From DASUPK01 sp963843085 (GTDB lineage Bacteria > Actinomycetota > Thermoleophilia > Solirubrobacterales > 70-9): DNA of 64,000 nt. Each line of letters opens with the position of its first letter. The first letter of the stretch is position 1. Shown piece after piece: positions 1-10,392 of this stretch. Position numbers and translations under genes: made by a program. The stretch spans positions 248,001 to 312,000 of the forward strand of contig CAWJJG010000002.1 of assembly GCA_963843085.1 (NCBI GenBank), in the 5' to 3' direction. The notes under the pieces were generated by a model that had not been told where the DNA came from, did not search any database, and saw nothing but the letters and a program-made list of their open reading frames with translations.

Positions 1-225
1 GGGGTCAAGCTGATGGCGGATGAGCCCGAGGAGATCACCATCGCCACCCTGAGCCCACCGCGCGTCGAGGAGGAGCCCGAGCCCGAGCTCGAGGAGGAGG
101 CCGAGCTCGTTGGCGAGGGCGAGGAGGCTCCCGAGGGCGAGGAGGGCGCCGCCGAGGGCGAGGGCGAGCAGGCGGAGGCCGCCGAGGGCGAGGGCGGCGG
201 CGACGACGCATCCGGCGGGGAGTAG
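1..225 (+). CDS. rplY: 50S ribosomal protein L25 (CTC form), C-terminal part
   Basis: Open at the window edge; the frame runs from base 1 to a TAG at 223-225. The visible residues begin with a stretch ending in ITIATLSPPR, which fits the end of the C-terminal beta domain of long (CTC/TL5-type) L25 proteins that bind 5S rRNA. A roughly 50-residue tail of almost only Glu, Gly and Ala follows; such acidic tails are common on actinobacterial L25. The adjacent peptidyl-tRNA hydrolase gene supports the call, since rplY-pth is a widespread pair. The N-terminal RNA-binding domain lies outside the window. Confidence 0.8.
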   Translation, partial: GVKLMADEPEEITIATLSPPRVEEEPEPELEEEAELVGEGEEAPEGEEGAAEGEGEQAEAAEGEGGGDDASGGE

Positions 226-228
226 TCC

Positions 229-813
229 CTGTCCCTGTTTCGCCGCCGGTCGCCGCGCGAGTCGCGGGCCGACGCGCTGATCGTCGGGCTGGGGAACCCG
301 GGGAGCCAGTACGCCGCCACCCGCCACAACCTCGGCTTCGAGGTAGCCGCTGAGCTCTCCCGCCGCTGGGACCTGCCGAAGGCCCGGAAGCGGTATGGCG
401 GGCTGTTCGCGGAGGGACGCACGGCTCCGGGTGGGCCCCGCGTCGCGATCCTCCTCCCTCAGACCTTCATGAACGACTCCGGCTCGGCCGTCGGGCCGGC
501 GCGCGGAGAGCTGGCGGTCCCGCTCGATCATGTGATCGCGATCCATGACGAGATCGACCTGCCTTTCGGCGAGGTGCGCAGCAAGCTCGGCGGTGGTGTG
601 GCCGGGCACAACGGGCTGAAGAGCCTGGATCGGGGGCTCGGCGGCCGTGACTTCTGGCGGGTCCGTGGAGGTGTCGGCCGACCCGACTCGACCGATCCTG
701 AAATCGTCTCCTCCTATGTCCTGTCCCGCTTCCGTGAGCCACGCGAAGAGGTCGAGGTGCTGATCGGATCGGCCGCCGACGAGGTGGAGCGCCTCGTCGG
801 GGGGATCGACTGA
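229..813 (+). CDS. pth: Peptidyl-tRNA hydrolase, probable CTG start
   Basis: Hydrolyses peptidyl-tRNA released from stalled ribosomes. From a CTG at 229 the product is 194 residues, the normal Pth length. Family motifs are present: GLGNPG near residue 20, the catalytic His in TRHNLG near 33, LLPQTFMNDSG, the Asp of HDEIDLPFGE near 107, and GGGVAGHNGLKSL. The frame is closed by the L25 stop at 223-225 and has no ATG, GTG or TTG before the GLGNPG motif, so the start must be a CTG: 229, 235 or, less likely, 277. The purine-rich GGCGGGGAG just upstream could serve as ribosome site. It overlaps the next gene as TGATG. Confidence 0.9.
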   Translation: MSLFRRRSPRESRADALIVGLGNPGSQYAATRHNLGFEVAAELSRRWDLPKARKRYGGLFAEGRTAPGGPRVAILLPQTFMNDSGSAVGPARGELAVPLDHVIAIHDEIDLPFGEVRSKLGGGVAGHNGLKSLDRGLGGRDFWRVRGGVGRPDSTDPEIVSSYVLSRFREPREEVEVLIGSAADEVERLVGGID

Positions 814-1538
814 TGCCGCTGACCAGCTACACGGTCGACGAGAAGCAGGTCGGGTTGATCCGGCTGGAGCGAGCGGAGGCCCGCAACGCGATGAACACCC
901 AGATGCTCGAGGAGCTGCTCGAGCACCTCGACCGCGCCAAGGGGGAGGAGGGGACGCGGGTCGTGGTGATCTCCTCCAACGACCACATCGGCCTCTCCGC
1001 CGGGGCGGACGTCAAGGAGGAACTAGACGAGGACGGACGGGTGCGCCGCATGGGGCTCTTCGCCCAGGTCTATGACGAGCTGACCGCCTTTCCGAAGCCC
1101 ACGGTCGCGGCCTGTCACGGCTCCGTGGTCGGAGGAGGCGCCGAGATCGCCGTGGCCTGCGACCTGCGAGTCGGCGGCTCCAACCTGAGGATGCGCTTCC
1201 CCGGCGCCGAGCTCGGCGTGCCGGTCGGGCCGGCCCGCCTGGTCACGCTCTGCGGCCTGGCGGCCGCGAAGTACCTGCTCCTCACTTCGCGCAACGTCAG
1301 CGCCGATGAGGCGCTCCGCATGGGACTGGTCCATCGCGTTGCCCCGGCGGCCGGCACGGAGGACGCGGCTCTCGACCTCGCGGCGGAGGTCGCCGTACAT
1401 CCACCGGAGGCGGTCGCCCGCCTCAAGCAGATGCTCCACCGCTGGGATGGCGTCGTGAAGCGGACGGCCGACGAGGGCCGCGGGCAGGTCGAGTGGCAGC
1501 GCACCGGCCCGGGCTTGCCGTACCGAGAACGCCGATGA
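813..1538 (+). CDS. Enoyl-CoA hydratase/isomerase family protein
   Basis: Crotonase-fold protein of 241 residues, slightly short for the family (about 260). The first oxyanion-hole segment is LSAGADVKEE and the second is GSVVGGGAEIAVACDLR, which carries a Glu at the position of crotonase Glu144. A second Glu occurs in PGAELGVP near the Glu164 site, so hydratase activity is plausible. Substrate cannot be told from sequence. The ATG overlaps the pth stop, and the end overlaps the next start as ATGA, so it is co-translated with both. Its presence between pth and an exporter gives no clear pathway. Confidence 0.85.
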   Translation: MPLTSYTVDEKQVGLIRLERAEARNAMNTQMLEELLEHLDRAKGEEGTRVVVISSNDHIGLSAGADVKEELDEDGRVRRMGLFAQVYDELTAFPKPTVAACHGSVVGGGAEIAVACDLRVGGSNLRMRFPGAELGVPVGPARLVTLCGLAAAKYLLLTSRNVSADEALRMGLVHRVAPAAGTEDAALDLAAEVAVHPPEAVARLKQMLHRWDGVVKRTADEGRGQVEWQRTGPGLPYRERR

Positions 1539-3151
1539 ACCGTCGCGGGGTCGCGCTCGTGGCGATGACCCTCGCCAACAGCATGATTCTGGTCGACCAG
1601 ACTTCGGTTCCCCTCGCCACGCCGGACCTGATCCGCGATCTCGGGGCGAGCATCTCGGAGGGCCCCTGGATCCTGACGGCGAACATCCTGCCGCTGGCCG
1701 CGCTGATGGTGATGGGCGGCCGGCTCGGCGACATGCTGGGTCTTCGCCGGGTCTTCCTCGCGGGCGCGACGCTGTTCGTCGTCTCCTCGGCGCTGGTCGG
1801 CTTCTCGCAGGACATCGTCTGGGCGATTGCGGCGCGCGCCCTGCAGGGGACGGGGGCCGCGCTGATGATGCCCACGGCACTGGCGATCGTCAGCTCGATC
1901 TACCCTGCGGAGGAGCGGGGAAGGGCGCTGGGAATCCTGGCGGGTGCGTCCGCGTTCTTCGCCGCCCTTGGCCCAGTGCTCGGCGGCGTCCTGACGGCGG
2001 TCGACTGGCGGCTCGTCTTCCTGGTCAACGTCCCGCTCGCCATCGCCACCGTCCTGCTGACGCTCTCGTCCGTTCCAGACTTGAAGCCGCTCCCCGGCGC
2101 CGTGCGCAAGCTCGACTACCCGGGCGTAATCACCTTCGGGCTCGGGGTGGGACTGATCGTCTTCGGGCTCACGCAGGGGAACGGCAATAACTGGGGCAAC
2201 CCTGAGGTGATTGCCTCGCTGATCGGTGCCGTGGTCATGCTGATCGCCTTCGTTCTCATCGAGCGCCGAGCCGAGAACCCGTTGATGGACTTTCGGCTCT
2301 TCCGCCACCTCAACTTCCTCGCGTCAAACATCAGCCAGGTGCTGGCGGGCATGGTGGAGCTCGGGATGGCGTACCTGCTGCCGTTCTACCTCCTGCTGGT
2401 GATCGGAATGAGCCCCATACTTGCTGGCTTCGCTTTGATCCCCGCAACGCTCCCGATCATCCTGGCGGGGCCGCTGGCCGGCCGGCTGTTTGATCGAGTG
2501 GGCGGCCGCCCTCCTCTGGTGGTCGGTTTCCTGATTCTCGCGGCCTCCGGCGTCGCCCTGGGCATCGGGGCCGGCGCCCAGTCCTACCCGGCGCTGATTC
2601 CGGGGCTGTTGCTACAGGGGATCGGGCTCGGCATCGTGTTGACAGTCAACGATCCGACCGGCTTGACCGCCGTCTCGGAAAAGGACCAGGGGCAGGGCGC
2701 GGGGATGATCAACACCAGCGAGCAGCTCGGTGGGGCGGTGGGGATCGCACTACTGACGGCGGTGCTGCTCGAGGACTACTGGCACCGCCTGAGCGACAAG
2801 CTCGCTCAGCTTGGCTACCACGCGACCCATGCCGACATCGATCGGGGCAGGGAGTTCGTCCTCGAGGCCGAGCAGAAGGGAAGGGACAGCGTGCAGGCGA
2901 CCGGGCAAATCAAGCTTGTTCTCGGCGAGATCGTCAACGGTCACGCCGCCGCCTACGAGGTCACCTTCATCTTCACGGGCGGCCTGGCCCTGCTGGGCGC
3001 CCTGGCCTGCTTCCTCCTCGTCCGGCGAGGAGACCCGGTCAAGGAGGGGCCCGTCTTCTCGCGCCGTTCCCGCTGGATCTACGCGACGGGCGGCCGGAGC
3101 TCCGCGGTCACCAAGCGTCCTCCGCCCGAGCCGCCCGGCGCGCGTCGGTAA
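1535..3151 (+). CDS. MFS drug-exporter-type transporter (DHA2 / EmrB-QacA family)
   Basis: Polytopic inner-membrane protein of 538 residues with about 14 hydrophobic segments, as in the DHA2 family of proton-driven exporters. The N-terminal helix holds the DQTSVPLATPDL stretch (motif D1-like), followed by GGRLGDMLGLRR (motif A) and a Pro/Gly-rich motif C region, GPVLGGVLTA. The open frame extends further upstream, but the ATG at 1535 overlaps the previous stop as ATGA and gives a family-like N-terminus. The cargo is unknown. The last roughly 50 residues are Arg/Pro-rich and probably cytoplasmic. Confidence 0.88.
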   Translation: MNRRGVALVAMTLANSMILVDQTSVPLATPDLIRDLGASISEGPWILTANILPLAALMVMGGRLGDMLGLRRVFLAGATLFVVSSALVGFSQDIVWAIAARALQGTGAALMMPTALAIVSSIYPAEERGRALGILAGASAFFAALGPVLGGVLTAVDWRLVFLVNVPLAIATVLLTLSSVPDLKPLPGAVRKLDYPGVITFGLGVGLIVFGLTQGNGNNWGNPEVIASLIGAVVMLIAFVLIERRAENPLMDFRLFRHLNFLASNISQVLAGMVELGMAYLLPFYLLLVIGMSPILAGFALIPATLPIILAGPLAGRLFDRVGGRPPLVVGFLILAASGVALGIGAGAQSYPALIPGLLLQGIGLGIVLTVNDPTGLTAVSEKDQGQGAGMINTSEQLGGAVGIALLTAVLLEDYWHRLSDKLAQLGYHATHADIDRGREFVLEAEQKGRDSVQATGQIKLVLGEIVNGHAAAYEVTFIFTGGLALLGALACFLLVRRGDPVKEGPVFSRRSRWIYATGGRSSAVTKRPPPEPPGARR

Positions 3152-3224
3152 GCTCGAATGGGGCCGGGCCTGTGCCCGGATGACGACCCGAATCGGCGAT
3201 TCGGGCGTTCGTCGTGCCCAATCG

Positions 3225-6518
<3,294 letters not shown>

Positions 6519-6544
6519 GTGATGACGGTTATGCTGCCGCCCCT

Positions 6545-7921
6545 GTGAAGAGCGGTTTCTTCTCGAAGCGCAACCTGGCGATCATCTTCGGCGCGGCCCT
6601 CGTGCTGATGGTCGTGATCGTCGCCGCGGCCGTCGGCCTGGGGCACCCGAGCGTTCCGTCGGACGACGTCGCGGTGGTCGACGACGCGAGCATCAACGTC
6701 CCCGGCCTGGTCCAGGACGGGCACATCTCCAAGACGAACTTCAACCGCTTCCTGCTGCAGACGGCCAAGCAAAACGGTCAGCAGAGTGTCCCCCAGCCCA
6801 GCGACCCGCAGTACAAGCAGCTCAAGGACCAGGCGATGCAGACGGTTCTGCAGATCGCCTGGATCGTCGGCGAGGCGAGCCGCCAGGGCATCACCTACAC
6901 GGACACCGAGGTCAACCAGTCGCTCCAGCAGATCAAGTCCCAGTTCAAGACGCAGGCCGAGTACGTGAAGGCCCGGGAGCAGGCCGGCCTCACCGACGCG
7001 GACGTGGTGCAGCGGGCGAGGCTTCAGCTGATTCAGAACAAGATCCAGGACAAGGTCCAGAACAGCGTGGGCAGCGTCTCCACCGCCGACGCCCAGAAGT
7101 ACTACGACGCGAACAAGAGCCAGTTCACCCAGCCGGCGAAGCGCACGATCAGGATCGTCCAGAACAGAGACGCCCACCAGATCAACCTCGCCTACCAGGC
7201 GCTCCGCACCGATGACTCCGCCGCGAACTGGAAGAAGGTGGCGGCGCAGTACTCGACGGATCCGACCTCGAAGGACAAGGGCGGGCTCCGCACCGACGTC
7301 GTGCCCGGCTCCTTCCAGCAGCCGCTTGACGACGACATCTTCAAGGCTCCTCTCCACGAGATTCAGGGCCCGGTCGTCACCCCGACGGGCAACTTCGTCT
7401 TCGAGGTGGAAACGGCGACGCCCGAGAAGGTCACGGGCTTCGACGAGACCTCCGCATCGACGACCGGCGGCCCCGGCGGCAAGCTCAGCGACCAGATCAA
7501 GCAGCAGATCAAGAGCCAGCAGCAGCAGGAGAGGCTGACCGCCTTCGGCGCGGACTTCCGCGACTACTGGACGAACCTGACCCAGTGCGCGAGCGACTAC
7601 CTGGTCACGGGCTGCGACAACTTCAACAACGCATCGCCGACCTGCGATCCGTCCAAGCTGGCACCGGGACAGCCCGGCACGCCGAGCGGCGGTGGATGCC
7701 CGGCGCCGGTCTTCGCGTTCTGCCAGGAGGCAACGAGCTCGAGCGGCGCTCCCACCAACGGACAGCTGCAGTGCTCGGGCTCAGGCCCCGCTCCCGGTGC
7801 GCCGGGCTCCTTCAAGCCGTTCGCGTCAGTCGGTGGCGGCACCCCGCAGGCCCCACATCCGGCTGGAGCCGCGACTGCCCCCGCAACGCCGAACCTCTCA
7901 GGGCTGACCGGCGCCGGCTAG
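6545..7921 (+). CDS. Membrane-anchored parvulin-type peptidyl-prolyl isomerase (SurA/PrsA-like)
   Basis: Extracytoplasmic foldase of 458 residues, started at GTG 6545 just after mfd. One hydrophobic segment (about residues 9-32) anchors it; no lipobox Cys is seen. A SurA-N-like helical region follows, then a PpiC rotamase domain at about 195-300, recognisable from YSTDPTSKDKGGLRTDVVPG and the ending that includes EIQGPVVTPTGNFVFEV. The last 100 residues are rich in Gly, Pro, Ser and Cys (CASDYLVTGCDNFNNASPTC) and match no domain I know. Position between mfd and mazG suggests a conserved housekeeping cluster. Confidence 0.85.
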   Translation: MKSGFFSKRNLAIIFGAALVLMVVIVAAAVGLGHPSVPSDDVAVVDDASINVPGLVQDGHISKTNFNRFLLQTAKQNGQQSVPQPSDPQYKQLKDQAMQTVLQIAWIVGEASRQGITYTDTEVNQSLQQIKSQFKTQAEYVKAREQAGLTDADVVQRARLQLIQNKIQDKVQNSVGSVSTADAQKYYDANKSQFTQPAKRTIRIVQNRDAHQINLAYQALRTDDSAANWKKVAAQYSTDPTSKDKGGLRTDVVPGSFQQPLDDDIFKAPLHEIQGPVVTPTGNFVFEVETATPEKVTGFDETSASTTGGPGGKLSDQIKQQIKSQQQQERLTAFGADFRDYWTNLTQCASDYLVTGCDNFNNASPTCDPSKLAPGQPGTPSGGGCPAPVFAFCQEATSSSGAPTNGQLQCSGSGPAPGAPGSFKPFASVGGGTPQAPHPAGAATAPATPNLSGLTGAG

Positions 7922-7922
7922 C

Positions 7923-8567
7923 CTGGAATCGCTCCGCTACCTCGACGAGGTCACTCGCCGCCTGAGGCGGGAGTGCCCGTGGGATCGCGAGCAGGACGCC
8001 CGCTCGATCGTCCCGCACACGGTCGAGGAGGCCTACGAGCTGGCCGACGCCGCCAGCCGCGATGACACCGCGGCGATGGTCGACGAGCTGGGCGACGTGC
8101 TCTTCCAGGTCATGTTCCTCTCCCTGCTCCTGGAGGAGAGAGGAGAGGGTGACCTGGCGGCGGTCGCCGAGTCCTGCGCAGCGAAGCTGATCCGCCGCCA
8201 TCCGCACGTCTACGGGGACCGAGATGAGAGGGCGCGCGACAGCGCGACCCGTGAGGTGAGGAACGCAGGCGAGGTCCTCTCCCAGTGGGAGGACATCAAG
8301 CGGGAGGTCGAGGGCGGAGGCGATCCCTCCGAGCTCCCCGAGAACCTGCCGGCCCTGCTCTACGCGCGCAAGGTGCTGCGGCGGGTCGACCCGGAGGGGT
8401 CGGCCGGGGACGACAAGCCCGGGGGGCCGCAATCCGATCCCGCGACAAGGGCCGAGGCCGAGCAGCTCGTCGGCACCCTGCTGATGGAGGCCGTCGCGGC
8501 CTCGAGGCGCCTTGGCGTGGACCCGGAGCTCGCGCTCCGGCAGACGGCCCGCAGTCTTCTCGACTAG
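7923..8567 (+). CDS. mazG: MazG-family nucleoside triphosphate pyrophosphohydrolase, probable CTG start
   Basis: Hydrolyses NTPs or dNTPs to monophosphates, cleaning the nucleotide pool. The N-terminal ECPWDREQDARSIVPHTVEEA matches the start of MazG proteins; metal-binding EExxE (EEAYE) and ExxD (ELGD in DELGDVLFQVMFL) motifs are intact. The frame is closed by a TGA at 7905-7907 and has no ATG, GTG or TTG before ECPWD, so CTG 7923, placed one base after the previous stop, is the only sensible start. The result is 214 residues, somewhat shorter than E. coli MazG. The first in-frame ATG (8076) would remove the catalytic EExxE motif. Confidence 0.87.
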   Translation: MESLRYLDEVTRRLRRECPWDREQDARSIVPHTVEEAYELADAASRDDTAAMVDELGDVLFQVMFLSLLLEERGEGDLAAVAESCAAKLIRRHPHVYGDRDERARDSATREVRNAGEVLSQWEDIKREVEGGGDPSELPENLPALLYARKVLRRVDPEGSAGDDKPGGPQSDPATRAEAEQLVGTLLMEAVAASRRLGVDPELALRQTARSLLD

Positions 8568-8579
8568 CGTTCCGCGTCG

Positions 8580-9884
8580 ATGTCGACGATCAAGAGCATC
8601 CACGGCAGGCAGGTGCTCGACTCGCGGGGCAACCCGACGGTTGAGGTCGAGGTCGCGCTCGAGTCCGGCGCGCGGGGGCTCGCCGCAGTCCCATCCGGGG
8701 CATCCACCGGCGAGTACGAGGCGGTCGAGCTGCGCGACGGAGGTGGCGAATACGGGGGCAAGGCCGTCACCAAGGCGGTCTCACATGTGAATGGCGAGAT
8801 CGCCGAAGCCCTGAAGGGAGCGCGCGCCGCCGAGCAGTCGGCACTCGACCGGACGATGATCGAGCTCGACGGGACTCCCAACAAGGGCAGGCTTGGCGCC
8901 AATGCGATCCTCGGCGTCTCCCTGGCGACCGCGAAGGCCGCGGCCGCCGATACGGGCCAGCCCCTCTACGACTACTTCGCGGAGCTCTACGCAGCCACCG
9001 GAGCCAAGGACGCCGGACCGGCGGAGTTGCTGCCGGTCCCGATGATGAACGTCCTCAACGGGGGGGCGCACGCCGACAACGCGGTCGACTTCCAGGAGTT
9101 CATGGTCGTCCCCGCGGGCTCGGCCACGTTCGCAGAGTGCCTTCGGGTGGGCGCCGAGGTCTACCACGGCCTGAAAGGAATCCTCGGAAAGAGAGGGCTC
9201 TCGACCGGCGGCGGGGACGAGGGTGGCTTCGCGCCTGACCTCGAGTCCAATCGCGCCGCGCTCGACTTCCTGATCGATGCGATCGAGGAGGCCGGATACG
9301 CCCCGGGCGTGGACGTGATGATCGCCATGGACCCCGCGACGAGTGAGCTCTTCGACGACGGCAACTACGTCCTCGAGCATGAGGGGCGCACCCTGACGTC
9401 CGTCGAGATGGCCGACTACTGGCACGACATCCGCGCTCGCTTCCCCATCGTCTCGATCGAGGACGGCATGGACGAGGAGGACTGGGAGGGGTGGAAGCTT
9501 CTCACCGAGAAGCTCGGAGACCTTTGCCAGCTGGTGGGTGATGACAACTTCGTCACCAACCCGGAGCGGCTGCGGCGCGGCATCGAGCTTGGCGTTGCCA
9601 ACTCGATCCTCGTGAAGCTGAACCAGATCGGCACGGTGACGGAGACCCTCGAGACCATCGGGATCGCGCGGGACGCCGGCTACACGACCGTGATCTCACA
9701 TCGGTCGGGCGAGACCGAGGACACGACCATCGCCGACCTCGCGGTGGGCACGCGCGCGGGCCAGATCAAGACCGGCGCGCCATCGCGGTCGGATCGAGTG
9801 GCGAAGTACAACCGCCTGCTCCGGATCGAGGAAGAGCTCGGCGACCGGGCGAAGTTCCCGGGCTCCTCGGTTTTCGACCGCTAG
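8580..9884 (+). CDS. eno: Enolase
   Basis: Glycolytic 2-phosphoglycerate dehydratase of 434 residues, standard length. Signature stretches are all present: IKSIHGRQVLDSRGNPTVEV at the N-terminus, PSGASTGEYEAVELRDG (loop with substrate His/Ser neighbourhood), GGGDEGGFAPDL (catalytic Glu), SIEDGMDEEDWEGW and GDDNFVTN (Mg ligands), LVKLNQIGTVTETL (catalytic Lys) and SHRSGETEDTTIADL (signature). The ATG at 8580 lies 12 bases after mazG. The septum protein gene follows 40 bases later, the eno-ftsB order seen in many bacteria. Confidence 0.98.
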   Translation: MSTIKSIHGRQVLDSRGNPTVEVEVALESGARGLAAVPSGASTGEYEAVELRDGGGEYGGKAVTKAVSHVNGEIAEALKGARAAEQSALDRTMIELDGTPNKGRLGANAILGVSLATAKAAAADTGQPLYDYFAELYAATGAKDAGPAELLPVPMMNVLNGGAHADNAVDFQEFMVVPAGSATFAECLRVGAEVYHGLKGILGKRGLSTGGGDEGGFAPDLESNRAALDFLIDAIEEAGYAPGVDVMIAMDPATSELFDDGNYVLEHEGRTLTSVEMADYWHDIRARFPIVSIEDGMDEEDWEGWKLLTEKLGDLCQLVGDDNFVTNPERLRRGIELGVANSILVKLNQIGTVTETLETIGIARDAGYTTVISHRSGETEDTTIADLAVGTRAGQIKTGAPSRSDRVAKYNRLLRIEEELGDRAKFPGSSVFDR

Positions 9885-9923
9885 CCGGAAGGAAATTGCC
9901 GCCCCGGGCACGAATCTCAGGGT

Positions 9924-10271
9924 ATGAGCGGCAGGGCATATGCGGCACCCAGGCGTACGCCGCGCAGGCGCGTGCAGCGGCGCGCGGGGCCGAGCCGCAT
10001 CCGCTGGGACCGCGTCGGCCGGATCGCCCTCGTGCTCGTCCTCTTCGGAGTGATGGTCTCCTACCTGAATCCGATGGTGAACCTCCTGCAGGCGTGGCAG
10101 GGGTCCCGGTCGAGCGACCAGGAGCTCGTTCAGCTGAAGAAGGAGAAGGTCGATCTGACCCGGCAGCTGCGCGACGCCTCGAGTCCCGCATCGCTCGAGC
10201 GTGAGGCGCGTCGCCTCGGCATGGTCAAGCCTGGCGAGCACGCCTACGCGGTCAAGGGCCTGGGTCGCTGA
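9924..10271 (+). CDS. FtsB/DivIC-like septum formation initiator
   Basis: Small bitopic division protein of 115 residues: an Arg-rich cytoplasmic N-terminus of about 35 residues, one membrane segment (IALVLVLFGVMVSYL), then a coiled coil (SSDQELVQLKKEKVDLTRQL) and the family ending LEREARRLGMVKPGEHAYAV. FtsB/DivIC proteins scaffold FtsL and FtsQ/DivIB at the septum. Its place directly after eno matches the common gene order and strengthens the assignment. It is the last gene of the housekeeping run before the membrane-protein array. Confidence 0.85.
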   Translation: MSGRAYAAPRRTPRRRVQRRAGPSRIRWDRVGRIALVLVLFGVMVSYLNPMVNLLQAWQGSRSSDQELVQLKKEKVDLTRQLRDASSPASLEREARRLGMVKPGEHAYAVKGLGR

Positions 10272-10372
10272 ACCTAAAGGGAGAGTGCGCGAGAGCGCAA
10301 CCCGGTTAGGAGAGTGCGCGGATATCATCCGCGCCTCGCGCGCGCGGCATTCGGCTGTGCGCGTTTTGTCTG

Positions 10373-10392
10373 AATGAGCCGATGAGCCGATG
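10373..10392 (+). promoter_or_regulatory. Tandem ATGAGCCG leader: overlapping mini-reading frames before the first array gene
   Basis: ATGAGCCG occurs at 10374 and again at 10382, and the real start ATGAGC is at 10390. Each of the first two ATGs opens a three-codon frame (Met-Ser-Arg-stop) whose TGA overlaps the next ATG as ATGA. This is a direct sequence observation. It could be a simple slip duplication of eight bases or a translational coupling device. No Shine-Dalgarno sequence is evident upstream. Confidence 0.3.

Noticed and set aside
2811..3224. Extended N-terminus of Mfd
   Set aside because: Lies inside the MFS gene in another frame, composition is Ser/Arg/Pro-rich noise, and Mfd normally begins near 3225.
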